Positions 6,930 to 15,339 of a stretch of DNA of 39,109 bases are shown one piece after another (the first letter of the stretch is position 1; each line of letters opens with the position of its first letter). The stretch comes from Streptomyces sp. CC208A. GTDB lineage: Bacteria; Actinomycetota; Actinomycetes; Streptomycetales; Streptomycetaceae. The stretch covers positions 1 to 39,109 of the forward strand of contig NZ_JASCXN010000049.1 of the NCBI RefSeq assembly GCF_030010625.1, given 5' to 3'. The notes under the pieces are model-generated. The model had not been told where the DNA came from. It was given only the letters and a program-made list of their open reading frames with translations, and searched no databases. The translations under genes were made by a program, and so were the position numbers.

Positions 6930-7412
6930 ATGACGGCAACGCAGGAGAAGACCCCGGTCCGCATGGACCACGCGGCCGGCCCGGTACCCGGCGCCGGCCG
7001 CACGCAGGTCGACGAGCCCGGCGGCACGCACGGCAGGACGTCGATCGCGGACACCGTCGTCGTCAAGATCGCCGGGCGGGCGACGCGGGAGGTCCCCGGT
7101 GTCCACGACATGGGCGGCGGCCTGTCCCGGACGCTGGGCGCGGTCCGCGACCGGGTGCCCGGCGGGCGCCCGAACGTGGGCCGCGGCGTGAAGGTCGAGG
7201 TGGGCGAGCGCCAGGCCGCCATTGATGTGGAACTGGTCGTGGAGTACGGCGTTCCGGTTCCGGACGTGGCCCGCGACGTGAGGGAGAACGTGATCGCCGC
7301 GGTGGAGCGGATCACGGGCCTGGAGGTCGTGGAGGTGAACATCGCCGTCACCGACGTCCACCTGCCCGGAGACGACGAGGACGACAACACCATCGAGACG
7401 CGGGTGGCGTGA
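6930..7412 (+). CDS. Asp23/Gls24 family envelope stress response protein
   Basis: Product of 160 aa. ATG 6930 has GGGAG 6 nt upstream; an earlier ATG at 6894 lacks one. A charged, low-complexity N-terminus (to residue 37) precedes a full Asp23 domain. The domain reads IADTVVVKIAGRATREVPGVHDMGGG, GRGVKVEVGERQAAIDVELVVEYG, VARDVRENVIAAVERITGLEVVEVNIAVTDVHLP. Asp23 proteins form abundant membrane-associated layers during alkaline and envelope stress in Gram-positive bacteria. It is the first gene of a four-gene + strand operon with a DUF2273-like peptide, an Asp23/DUF6286 protein and an AmaP-like anchor. Confidence 0.88.
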   Translation: MTATQEKTPVRMDHAAGPVPGAGRTQVDEPGGTHGRTSIADTVVVKIAGRATREVPGVHDMGGGLSRTLGAVRDRVPGGRPNVGRGVKVEVGERQAAIDVELVVEYGVPVPDVARDVRENVIAAVERITGLEVVEVNIAVTDVHLPGDDEDDNTIETRVA

Positions 7413-7470
7413 GCGGCTCGCGCCGCGTCACCGCACGGACAACGTCGACGAGGGAAGGAAGGCAGCAGCC

Positions 7471-7653
7471 ATGAGCAGGGACGTCCTCGGGCTGATGGTC
7501 GGGATGGCACTGGGATTCGCCGGCTGGTTCGGGGGCTTCGGGGCCTTCCTCCTGGTCGCCGCCCTCGGCGGGCTCGGCTACGCGGCCGGCCGCCACGCCG
7601 AGCGGGGCGGCGACCTGCGCGACCTCCTGATCGCCGAGCGCAGGCACCGGTGA
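7471..7653 (+). CDS. Small DUF2273-like membrane protein
   Basis: Product of 60 aa with GGAAGG upstream. Two short hydrophobic, Gly-rich segments (LGLMVGMALGFAGWFGGFGAFLLVAALGGLGYAAG) end in a charged cytoplasmic tail (RHAERGGDLRDLLIAERR). This matches the small two-helix proteins routinely found in Asp23 operons. Its TGA overlaps the next gene's GTG. Confidence 0.75.
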   Translation: MSRDVLGLMVGMALGFAGWFGGFGAFLLVAALGGLGYAAGRHAERGGDLRDLLIAERRHR

Positions 7654-8564
7654 ACACCGCCGAGCGGGGCGTCACCACCGTCGCCGACCGGGTGACGGCC
7701 AAGATCGCCCGGCAGGCGGCCGCCGAAGCCACCGCCAAGACCGGCGGGCACGTCCTCAGGTCGGCGGCCACCACCCGCGGGCGCCACGTCGAGGTGACTG
7801 TGGAGGTGGACCTCCCCCCGTCCGCACCGGCCGACACGGGCCGGATGGTCCACCTCCGCGATCACCTGACCGACCGCACCCGGCACCTGACCGGGCTGGC
7901 CGTCACGCCCGCACGTCTGCGGGTCCGCAGGCTCCACCCGCTCGCCGCCCGCCCTCTGCCAGAGGCCGAGCAGCAGCAGCCGGCCACGGTCGGCAGGTTG
8001 TGGTCCCCGCGTCGTGCCGCCGCCACGGGTACGGCCTTGGGCGTGGGCGTCCTGGCCGCACTGACGCTGTGGTCCGTCCTGCACCAGCACCTGCCCGGCA
8101 TTGCCGCGCCGCCGTGGGAGCAGGTGCGGCAGTGGGCTGCCCTGTCCGGCTGCCGGTCTCTCGCGCGGCCGGCAGCCCTGGCGGCCGCCGCTGCCGGGGC
8201 ATGGCTGGTTCTCCTGGCCGCCACTCCCGGACACAGACGCCTGCTGCCCCTGGGCTGCCCCCGGTCGGCCCGGGCGGTCATCAGCCGCACGCACGCCGCG
8301 CGCCTGATCCGGGCGGCCGTCACCGAGGTGCCCGGGCTGCGGGTCCACTCCGTCCACTTCACCCCGCGCAAGGTCACCGTCCGCGCCGAAGCGGCCTACG
8401 GCACACCGCACGACGTCCGCGGGACGACCAACACGACCATCGAGCGCACCCTGAGGAGCATGGTCCTGCGACACCCCCCGCAAGTACGGCTCCTCCTGCG
8501 CCCCGCCCAGGACCCGCACACCGCCCCCGACCGGCGGCCTGCACAGGAGGACGGGAATGCGTAG
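7650..8564 (+). CDS. Asp23-like / DUF6286-type two-helix membrane protein
   Basis: Product of 304 aa; GTG 7650 overlaps the preceding stop (GTGA). Residues 1-92 look like a divergent Asp23 domain (VADRVTAKIARQAAAEATAK, RHVEVTVEVDLPP, LTGLAVTPARLRVRRL). Two membrane helices follow (about 128-150 and 175-200). Then comes a C-terminal domain (HAARLIRAAVTEVPGLRVHSVHF, VTVRAEAAYGT) resembling DUF6286 proteins of Streptomyces Asp23 clusters, from memory. It probably docks Asp23 proteins to the membrane. It is coupled to its neighbours on both sides. Confidence 0.65.
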   Translation: MNTAERGVTTVADRVTAKIARQAAAEATAKTGGHVLRSAATTRGRHVEVTVEVDLPPSAPADTGRMVHLRDHLTDRTRHLTGLAVTPARLRVRRLHPLAARPLPEAEQQQPATVGRLWSPRRAAATGTALGVGVLAALTLWSVLHQHLPGIAAPPWEQVRQWAALSGCRSLARPAALAAAAAGAWLVLLAATPGHRRLLPLGCPRSARAVISRTHAARLIRAAVTEVPGLRVHSVHFTPRKVTVRAEAAYGTPHDVRGTTNTTIERTLRSMVLRHPPQVRLLLRPAQDPHTAPDRRPAQEDGNA

Positions 8565-9081
8565 CCGCACCGTGGCCAACCGGACGGCGCTCGCCCTGAC
8601 CGGTCTCGCTCTCCTGGCCTCGGGAGCCGCCGCCACCCGGTGGGGCGAGGAGAGGATCCTCACAGCTGCCCTGCGCCACCTGGAGCCCACGGATCACCGC
8701 CTGCTCCTCGCCGCGAGCAGTGCCGCCCTCGCCGCCTCACTGGTCCTGCTCACCGCACAGATCCGGCGCCCGGGCCGGCGCCGCCTGAACCTTCCCGCCC
8801 CTGGCTGCCGACTCGACAGCCGCGCCGTCCGCCACGCCGTCCAAACCGGCTGCGCCGCCGTCCCGGGGGTCGTGCGGGCCCGCTGCCGCCTCACCGGCCG
8901 CCGGGGCACGATGCGCCTGGCCATCACCCTGACCGTCAACGGCACAGCACACCCCGGCGAGGTCTTGACCGCAGTGGCCGACGGTGTCCTGCCGCAGATC
9001 ACCCCCCTGCTCACACCTCGTCGACTCCACACGCGTATCCGTCTGCGGGTCCAACGCCCCCGGCCGCACCGAACCCGGTGA
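8557..9081 (+). CDS. AmaP-like alkaline shock membrane anchor protein
   Basis: Product of 174 aa. ATG 8557 lies inside the end of the previous gene (8-nt overlap), with AGGAGG 7 nt upstream. Two N-terminal membrane helices (about 8-30 and 48-67) form a hairpin. A cytoplasmic Asp23-like domain follows (SRAVRHAVQTGCAAVPGVVRARCRL, MRLAITLTVNGTAHPGEVLTAV). This is the AmaP plan, which recruits Asp23 to the membrane. It is the last gene before a strong hairpin. Confidence 0.72.
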   Translation: MRSRTVANRTALALTGLALLASGAAATRWGEERILTAALRHLEPTDHRLLLAASSAALAASLVLLTAQIRRPGRRRLNLPAPGCRLDSRAVRHAVQTGCAAVPGVVRARCRLTGRRGTMRLAITLTVNGTAHPGEVLTAVADGVLPQITPLLTPRRLHTRIRLRVQRPRPHRTR

Positions 9082-9091
9082 GACGCGGCCG

Positions 9092-9142
9092 GCGGAGCCG
9101 TTCCCACGGTGACGGGCAGCCCCTGCGTGGGAACGGCTCCGC
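9092..9142 (+). terminator. Strong hairpin terminator of Asp23 operon
   Basis: A 17-bp perfect stem (9092-9108 with 9126-9142) begins 11 bp after the AmaP-like stop. The loop is 17 nt. Confidence 0.85.
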
Positions 9143-9878
9143 TGCCACGGCCCCGCCTGCGCGGGCATGTGCCCCAAAGGGGCGATTATCGCTGTTACGC
9201 GCGGAGCAGCGGCATGCCCGACGCGCGGCTGTGGCCGCTCCCTCTTCTCGCGGCCACAGCCCTCAAGTCGCCACCGCAGGCCGGTGAGTACTGCCGACCC
9301 TCGTGCACCAGCTGACCGGGTCCGCGGCAGGAAACCTGGCCGCACCCATCACCAAGGCCGCTTGCCGCAGTGACCAGGCTGTGCCCTCACAGCGCGATGC
9401 CCGCCCTGCTCCACCCTGTTCCGGTCGACGTACGACAATGGCGGTTCGTCGAGGGGCGGATGGCGCTCCCGCCCGGCGACCGCCACCGCTACGTCACGCG
9501 GTCCACCGGATCCCCCCGCCACCGGGCTGCCGGACGGCATGGTCGAGGCCCTCGCCGACCTATAAACGCTGCAACACGGAGCGGACCTGAAAGCCCACTG
9601 CCTCCCGCATGCCCATGGGGTCGGGCCGACGGGTGACCCGGCTGTGCAGGAACCCTGTCGGCGTTCGCGAGTAAGGGATGCCGGCATGCGGGGCCGGCCT
9701 GCCGGAGAACGCGCCCCATGAAGAAGCGCGTTGGCCGACGTTCCGCCTCCAGGCCTGGGGCACGACTTCGGTCCCCCGGCACGCAGCCGCCGGCCAACAC
9801 TCGACCGCCCTGATGCAACCCTTTGCGCGACCGGAGCGGGCTGCCGAGACAGGGCCAGCTGGCAGGTCTCCCAAGCAT
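9143..9878. other. Gap between Asp23 and NicO clusters
   Basis: No intact gene is convincing. A small fragment with a possible frameshift is listed separately (9397-9565). The end of the NicO gene at 9879 has no obvious strong terminator; a weak CCGGCA/TGCCGG pair lies near 9680-9705. Confidence 0.5.
9397..9565 (+). pseudogene. Possible frameshifted small ORF remnant
   Basis: One frame reads RQWRFVEGRMALPPGDRHRYV and a second, overlapping frame reads GLPDGMVEALADL followed by TAA. Joined, they resemble the Trp-rich start and short C-terminus of small Streptomyces hypothetical proteins. The two parts are in different frames and no ribosome-binding site is clear. The call rests on composition only. 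Confidence 0.2.
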
Positions 9879-11525
9879 TCAGGGGGTGAGGGCGCGTACG
9901 GTCAGTCCGAGCCCGACCACGACGACCAGGGCGGAAGTGCCCACCGGTCCGATGCACGCGGCGGCACCGACGAGCCGGCGCAGCCGGGGCTGATCACCGG
10001 CCTGCTTGATGCGGTGTTTGACGTGGAGGAGCAACAGTCCGGCGAGGGTCAGGGTGGCAGCCATGCCCAGGCCGTAGGCGAGGACGAGGAGCACGCCGAA
10101 GGCGGTGCGGCCGAGGGCAACGGCGCCGAGGAGGACGACGAGCGCGGAGGGGCTGGGAACGAGTCCGCCGGCGATGCCCATGCCGATCAAGCCGGCTTTT
10201 CCGGCCGGGCGGGGGGCGTGGGTGTGCTCGGAGGGCGTCTGCTCCTGGGTTCTGCGCGAGGCGGGTACCGGGGCCGGAGCGGTGAGGAGGCGAGGAGAGG
10301 CGGTAGCAGATACCGCCGCACCAGTACGGTCTGCCGTCGGCGGAGCCGGATGGTGCCCCACCCCGTGCTCGTGGTGGCGCCCGTGATCGTGGTCGTGGTC
10401 GTGGTGGTGGTCACGCCCGTGATGGTGGTCGTGGTCGTGATGGTGCCTGTGGTGGCGATGGTGGTGGCCGTGAGCGGGCTTGTTGCGGAGGGCGCGGGTG
10501 AGAAGCCACAGGCCGATGGCGGTGATGATGAGTCCGCTGGCGGTGCCGAGCCAGGCCAGGACGGTTTCGCCGGCGAGGTGGGTGGCGGTGGGGAGGGCGA
10601 GGCCGAGGACGAGTACGCCTGCGGTGTGGGTGAGGGTGACGGTCGCGCCGACGGTGACGGCGTCGCGGCGGGTTCCGCGGCGTCCGGCGAGGTAGGCGGC
10701 CATGATCGTCTTGCCGTGGCCGGGCAGGAGAGCGTGGGAGGCCCCCAGGGTGATGGCGAGGAGGAGGGCGAGAAGGCCGACGGGAAGGGTGAGTTCGTGC
10801 CGGGAGACGAGCGCGTCGAACCAGCCCGCGATCCGGCCGCCAGGTGTCCCCGCCGGACCGGCGGCGGGCGTGGTGGTGTCGGTGGCGCCGTTGGAGGGGG
10901 TGGTGTGCAGTTCGGCGGTGCGCTGGTCCAGTGGGCTGGCCAGCGGGTCGGGCGGGTAGCGGCGGAGTTCCTGGGTGGGTGAGGTGGTGGGGAGTTCGGT
11001 TCCGGTGATGCGCAGTCCGATGCCCTTGGCGGTGATCTCCCGCCATCCGATGCGGTTGGTGTCGTAGCGGGTGTCGACACTGATGTCACCGCCGCGCTCG
11101 AGGGGGGCGGACGCGGTGTAGGCGCAGGTGAGGCGGCTGGTTTTGAGTCCGGCTTCGCCGGGTTCCCAGGTGAGCTGTGCCGTCTTGGGGTTCCATCGTG
11201 CTGGGCCTGCGGGGGTATGCAGGTCCAGTTGCTCGGCCAGGGCTGTGCAGGTGCCGCGTGCGTATCGGGTGGTTTCGGCACCGGTGAGGATCTCGTTGTT
11301 GTCGGTGTCGATGAGGGGGCGTTCTTGGAGGGCGGCGATCTCAGCGCGGTCGACGATGACGGTGGCGTCGATGCGGTCCGGTTGGAGGGTCAGGCCGGTG
11401 TGGTAGTTGACGGTGAAGTTGCCCAGCGGGTGGGCGGGTGCGGCTGCTGCGGCGGGGGTGGTCAGGCCGCAGAGGGCGGTGAGCAGGCCGGTGGCTGCGG
11501 TGAGGGCGCCGTGTGCGGGGGTCAT
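9879..11525 (-). CDS. NicO/RcnA-type nickel/cobalt transporter with His-rich loop
   Basis: From ATG 11525, which overlaps the TPR stop (ATGA), the product is 548 aa. A signal-like segment (1-30) leads to an extracytoplasmic domain (31-235), starting with AHPLGNFTVNYHTGL. The NicO permease follows: LGASHALLPGHGKTIMAAYLAG around 260-281 holds the metal-binding HxxxPxH-type motif. The first helix set ends near 345, a cytoplasmic His/Asp-rich loop spans 352-392 with more than 20 His, and the second set begins at GLIGMGIAGGLVPSPSALVVLLG. The family moves Ni2+ or Co2+; direction is not readable from sequence. The upstream Nur-like box favours nickel uptake. It belongs to the DUF4331-TPR-NicO cluster seen in many Streptomyces. 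Confidence 0.87.
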   Translation of the reverse strand: MTPAHGALTAATGLLTALCGLTTPAAAAAPAHPLGNFTVNYHTGLTLQPDRIDATVIVDRAEIAALQERPLIDTDNNEILTGAETTRYARGTCTALAEQLDLHTPAGPARWNPKTAQLTWEPGEAGLKTSRLTCAYTASAPLERGGDISVDTRYDTNRIGWREITAKGIGLRITGTELPTTSPTQELRRYPPDPLASPLDQRTAELHTTPSNGATDTTTPAAGPAGTPGGRIAGWFDALVSRHELTLPVGLLALLLAITLGASHALLPGHGKTIMAAYLAGRRGTRRDAVTVGATVTLTHTAGVLVLGLALPTATHLAGETVLAWLGTASGLIITAIGLWLLTRALRNKPAHGHHHRHHRHHHDHDHHHGRDHHHDHDHDHGRHHEHGVGHHPAPPTADRTGAAVSATASPRLLTAPAPVPASRRTQEQTPSEHTHAPRPAGKAGLIGMGIAGGLVPSPSALVVLLGAVALGRTAFGVLLVLAYGLGMAATLTLAGLLLLHVKHRIKQAGDQPRLRRLVGAAACIGPVGTSALVVVVGLGLTVRALTP

Positions 11526-12859
11526 GGGGTGCCGATTCGCTTGAGGAGGGCACGCGCGTGGGCGGCGTGCAGCGGGTTGAGTGCGGGGGCCGGGCCGAGT
11601 GCTGCCTGCAGGTCGGCGGTGGCGGCCGCTTGGTTGCCCAGGGCGTGGTGGATGGCGGCGCGGTGGTAGCGCCACAGTGCGTGCCGGGTGCCGAGCGCGA
11701 GGGCTTGGTCGGCGTGGTCGAGGGCTTCGCGGTGTCGGCCCGCTTTGTGCAGGGCCCAGGCGTAGGCGTCGTGGACGGCGACGAACGGCCTAGTTCGCAG
11801 GGCTTGTTCGGCCATGGTGATGGCGCGAGCGGGGCTGCCGTGGTCGGCTTCGAAGAGGATGGCGTCGGTGTCGGGCGGGTCACCGGCGGATGTTCGGAGG
11901 GTGTCCTGGGCCCGGAGCAGCGTGAACTGGGCTTCGGCCTGTTCACCGTGTCCGAGAGCCTGGTGCGTCTCGCCGAGGGCGAGCAGGAGGTGCGGCAGGG
12001 GTGCGATGTCCGTGGCGCGCTGCCAGTCGGCGCGTGCCTGAGCCGTCTGGCCGAGAGCGGCATGGGCACGTGCTCGGGCGTCGAGGAGTGCGGGGTCGGC
12101 CGGTGTCTTGCGCAGCCCCTGGTCGGCCTCCTTCAGTGCGAGGGGGGCGTCGCCGTCCTCAAGGGCCAGGCTGGACAGGCAGGCGTGGGCGAAAGCCCGC
12201 TCGCTGTCGGTGGTGGCAGCGGTCAGGGAGCGCCGCATCAGTTCGGCGGCTCGCACGGTGCTGCCGCGCAGCTCGAAGACATAGGAGGCGCGAGCCAGGG
12301 ATGAGGCATCGGGGCGCAGGTCGTTCATCTTCTGCACGGCCCGTTCGGCGTCGCGGTACTGGCCGAGTTGGGTGTGGGCGTCGGCGAGTACCCCGTACGC
12401 GGCGGGGTTGTAGGGGTCGCTGGTGATGGCCTTCTCGGCCCAGGTGCGGGCGGCGGTGAAGTCGTGGCGGGCGGCGGCGAGCGCGGCCATGCCGGTTTCG
12501 GCGGTGCTGTTGCCGGTGGGCTGCAGGGCGAGGGAGCGGCGCAGGGCCTTGTCGGCTGTGGTGTAGAGGGCGGGGTCGGCCGTGGTGCGTGCCTGTTCGA
12601 TGCGAGCCATGCCGAGGGCCGACCACGTGTCCCAGTCGCCCGGCAGACGTTCCAGGCGCGCGGTGAAAGCCGCTACCGCGACCGCGGGCTGGGCGGCTGC
12701 GCCAGGGGGTGCGGAGGCGCGCAGCGGCGGTGGACCAGGGGGGACAGCCGGGATGAGTACGGCTCCGGCGGCGAAGATGGCTGCGCCCAGCGCGAAGGTG
12801 AGGGCAACGGTTTTCACTCGGCGCCGGCCGCGCGCTGGCGTGGGCGGGTCAGGTTGCAT
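11522..12859 (-). CDS. Membrane-anchored tetratricopeptide repeat protein
   Basis: Product of 445 aa. One N-terminal membrane helix (about 16-38) follows a short basic cytoplasmic tail. The rest is extracytoplasmic TPR helices (DWDTWSALGMARIEQA, NPAAYGVLADAHTQLGQYRDAERAVQKM, HDAYAWALHKAGRHREALDHADQALALGTRHALWRYHRAAIHHALGN). It is probably a scaffold for partner proteins in the same cluster, as TPR domains bind peptides or proteins. ATG 12859 has a modest ribosome-binding site. It is translationally coupled to NicO and separated from the DUF4331 gene by a hairpin. Confidence 0.85.
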   Translation of the reverse strand: MQPDPPTPARGRRRVKTVALTFALGAAIFAAGAVLIPAVPPGPPPLRASAPPGAAAQPAVAVAAFTARLERLPGDWDTWSALGMARIEQARTTADPALYTTADKALRRSLALQPTGNSTAETGMAALAAARHDFTAARTWAEKAITSDPYNPAAYGVLADAHTQLGQYRDAERAVQKMNDLRPDASSLARASYVFELRGSTVRAAELMRRSLTAATTDSERAFAHACLSSLALEDGDAPLALKEADQGLRKTPADPALLDARARAHAALGQTAQARADWQRATDIAPLPHLLLALGETHQALGHGEQAEAQFTLLRAQDTLRTSAGDPPDTDAILFEADHGSPARAITMAEQALRTRPFVAVHDAYAWALHKAGRHREALDHADQALALGTRHALWRYHRAAIHHALGNQAAATADLQAALGPAPALNPLHAAHARALLKRIGTP

Positions 12860-12889
12860 TGGAGGTTGTCTTTCCTGCGTGAGTGACGC

Positions 12890-12929
12890 GCTCCCGGGGC
12901 CTGAACGGGCGCGGTCTGGCCCCGGGAGC
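12890..12929 (-). terminator. Hairpin between DUF4331 and TPR genes
   Basis: A 12-bp perfect stem (12890-12901 with 12918-12929) has a 16-nt loop, 24 bp after the DUF4331 stop. It could end the DUF4331 transcript or act as an mRNA processing/stability element, giving unequal expression of DUF4331 and TPR-NicO. Confidence 0.7.
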
Positions 12930-12952
12930 CTTGATGATGCGGTGGCGTCACA

Positions 12953-14503
12953 TCAGCCGCGGTTGCGGCGTCGCATCCGCCAGCCGGCTGCCGCCAGCAG
13001 AGCGGCTCCCACCCCGCCGAGGGAGGCCGCGGACTTCTCCTTCGACGTGGCCATGCCGGACGGTCCGCTGTTGACGGACTTGGTGTGCGGCAGGGCCAGG
13101 TAGGGGAACGAGGTGCCGAAGGGAACCTCGTTGGCGTTGACCTTGTCGCCGTCGGCGAGCGCGGGGACGAGCTGTCCGGTCTGGGCGGCGCCCTCGACGG
13201 CCTGCAGCGAGATGTCGATGACGTCGTCGGTCAGGCGGCGTCCGTTGGGGAATCCGGCCAGGTCTCCGGCGAGGACTCCGTACCGGTTCGGGTTCGCGGC
13301 CGGGGGCACGGCCATGTTGAGGCGCAGCTCCTCCGCGGGAACGACCTTGCGGAGGTTTGCGTCGCGGTTGAGGCGGTGGGCGTTGAGGTCGGCCTGGATG
13401 GGCCCGCACGCCTTGCAGATTCCGGTGAGGTAGATCTCGAACAGGTCGTTGCGCGGGGCGGCCGGCGCGGGGACGCCGTAGACCTGCTGGATCAGCTTGG
13501 GCAGGATCGGGTCGAGGACCTTGTCGACGACCGGCTGGACGGTACGGTCCTGGTCGGGGTTGAGCGTGTTGAAGGCGTCCTTGAACTTCAGCGGGACGAC
13601 GACCTCGTTCACCAGCGGGTTGCCCAGGCGGGAGACCTGCTTCCACTTGTCGCCGTGACCGGTGCGCGAGTCGGAGACCTGCACGCCCTTGCGGTCGGTG
13701 GTCGACCAGATCCCCACGACCGGGTTGCGTGACGGGGTGTAGTTGAGCGCCAGGTACTTCTTGGGGATCTGCAGGGCGACGGAGTTGACGTTGTAGCCGG
13801 CCAGCGTGTCCTGCCCGCGCTCGGACAGGTCGCCGCCGTACAGCAGGTCGAAGACCCGAAGGTCGGCGAAGAAGGGGTCCTCTGCCTGTCCGGCGAACGT
13901 CTTTCCGCCGCCCGGCAGGGAGCGCACGGCCTGGGCGCGCAGGGAGGCGTAGTTCGGCATGGAGGCCGGACCGACGCGGGAGGGCGCGGCGGGCACGTTG
14001 GCCAGCAGGGTCCTGCTCGTGTTGCCGCGGGTCTCGATGAGGTCGTAGACCTGCCGGAAGTTCAGGTCCGGGTCGTTCAGGGTGGTGACCTGGCCGGTGT
14101 TGTAGAGGAACTGGTTCGCATCGTCGCGAGTCCGGTTCTTGAACCGCCAGGTGTACGTGATGTCGGCGTTGCCATCACCCGTGTTGTCGATCTTGATATT
14201 GTAGCGGAGGTCCTCGCCGAAGGCGTAGAAGTTCGGTCCGCCGTTGGGCTCCTCGAACGGGATCCAGTTCGCCAGCAGGGTGACGGTGTCGGACTTGTCG
14301 GGGCTGGTGAACGCGTACACGTCGGTGTTGTCGGCGCGAGGATCACCGGCGATCAGCGGGGCTTCGCGGTGGCTGGAGGCGGAGCTGACGCCAGGGCCGA
14401 GGGTGAGGACGGCCATGGCGGTCGCCAGGGCGCCGGAGCCGAGGACGAGCAGGGAGTGGTCCAGCATCCGGCGTCGGCCGGACGCCGGGGAGGTTGCCTT
14501 CAC
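12953..14503 (-). CDS. DUF4331 secreted protein with C-terminal membrane segment
   Basis: From GTG 14503, preceded by GGAAAGGAAA, the product is 516 aa. A signal segment (about 14-43) ends before SSHREAPLIAGDPRADNTDVYAF, the typical mature N-terminus of DUF4331. The body keeps the family features (TVTLLANWIPFEEP, YTWRFKN, GNPLVNEVVVPL). The C-terminus has LPHTK, a Ser/Lys linker, a short hydrophobic stretch (SLGGVGAALLAAAGW) and RMRRRNRG. That resembles an atypical sortase signal, though the linker is long. Biochemical function is unknown; the gene lies with TPR and NicO and below a Nur-like box, so a nickel role is plausible. An upstream in-frame ATG (14599) lacks a ribosome-binding site. 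Confidence 0.83.
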   Translation of the reverse strand: MKATSPASGRRRMLDHSLLVLGSGALATAMAVLTLGPGVSSASSHREAPLIAGDPRADNTDVYAFTSPDKSDTVTLLANWIPFEEPNGGPNFYAFGEDLRYNIKIDNTGDGNADITYTWRFKNRTRDDANQFLYNTGQVTTLNDPDLNFRQVYDLIETRGNTSRTLLANVPAAPSRVGPASMPNYASLRAQAVRSLPGGGKTFAGQAEDPFFADLRVFDLLYGGDLSERGQDTLAGYNVNSVALQIPKKYLALNYTPSRNPVVGIWSTTDRKGVQVSDSRTGHGDKWKQVSRLGNPLVNEVVVPLKFKDAFNTLNPDQDRTVQPVVDKVLDPILPKLIQQVYGVPAPAAPRNDLFEIYLTGICKACGPIQADLNAHRLNRDANLRKVVPAEELRLNMAVPPAANPNRYGVLAGDLAGFPNGRRLTDDVIDISLQAVEGAAQTGQLVPALADGDKVNANEVPFGTSFPYLALPHTKSVNSGPSGMATSKEKSAASLGGVGAALLAAAGWRMRRRNRG

Positions 14504-15209
14504 GGAGGGGTGTTTCCTTTCCAGCAAGGTGCGTACCGCGCCAGACCCCATCAGGGAGGCAACGGTTCGCCACGGGTTTGTACAGGTGGCGGTCGGCACC
14601 GCGGCGAACGAGGGGTTCGCACTGCCCGAGCAAGGTCAGGAAAGGCAACGGGGACTGACCAGGCCCAGGCACACCATCGCGCAGGGCTGCGCAGGGCGAA
14701 GAAAACCACGGCCGGACGACGTCGCGTGTCTGGCTGTCGCCCCGCGCCGGTGCGCCCGGGATCGGCTGCGTGAGAAATCCGCAGGTCACAGGCGTGAGTA
14801 CGCCCGCCTGCGCGCCATCCGAGTCGTCGACGACACGTCGCGCGCTGTTAGCCCGAACGAGACAACACGTCCTTATTGCAAAGGAGTTGCAGTAGCCGCG
14901 GCCGTCCACGCCCGTGTGATTCTGTCAGCGCGAGTCCGGCACAACCCACGGCTGGTATCGCTCCTCGTAGCCATGACCACACCGTCATCGCGGACAGCCC
15001 CGCGCCTTCTCGGTCTTGGTCGGGACCATCGTGGTTGCTCAGCGCCAGAGCCGGCGACCATGGTCGGGAGGTGCCGCTGGTGCGGCTCCGCCGCCGTCGC
15101 CTGAGCGGGAGAGTGCCCGATCGGCCCGCTCGGAGTGCGACAGCCCGGCCTGCGAGGCATTCTGAAACCGGCTCGACGTGCTGTAGGAGGCCGCTGGAGA
15201 GCCCGCATC
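14504..15209. other. Long leader/intergenic region upstream of DUF4331 gene
   Basis: About 370 nt separate the Nur-like box (14876-14892) from the DUF4331 start, an unusually long leader if transcription starts at the box. I saw no cobalamin riboswitch core or B12 box. No gene with a recognisable family occurs on either strand up to the terminator at 15210. Confidence 0.45.
14876..14892. promoter_or_regulatory. Nur-like box (TTGCAA-N5-TTGCAG)
   Basis: TTGCAA 14876-14881, spacer AGGAG, TTGCAG 14887-14892. It matches 11 of 12 fixed bases of the Streptomyces nickel uptake regulator box, tTGCaa-N5-ttGCAA (consensus from memory). The downstream reverse-strand genes encode DUF4331, TPR and NicO, which fits nickel-dependent repression. 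Confidence 0.6.
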
Positions 15210-15242
15210 GAAAGGCCCGCCACCCAGGGTGGCGGGCCTTTC
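15210..15242. terminator. Strong bidirectional hairpin terminator
   Basis: GAAAGGCCCGCCACCC (15210-15225) pairs with its reverse complement (15227-15242) around a tight loop, giving AAA/TTT flanks on both strands. It lies 98 bp downstream of the sortase stop. Confidence 0.85.
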
Positions 15243-15339
15243 AGACTGTTACGGGTTGCCCCCTCCACGCGCGTGCGTGGGCGCGGGCATGCTGACCGCA
15301 GGCGCTGGCCAGTGTGGGTGGTTGCGCGGGAGCGGGGGG

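Noticed and set aside
9370..9636. An 88-codon open frame as an intact gene.
   Set aside because: Only its middle part looks protein-like and the expected C-terminus is in another frame. Kept only as a low-confidence remnant.
14504..14876. Cobalamin or NiCo riboswitch in the DUF4331 leader.
   Set aside because: The leader has a GACAGCCAG-like piece but no GCCACTG or B12 box and no clear four-way junction by eye. Not enough to call.
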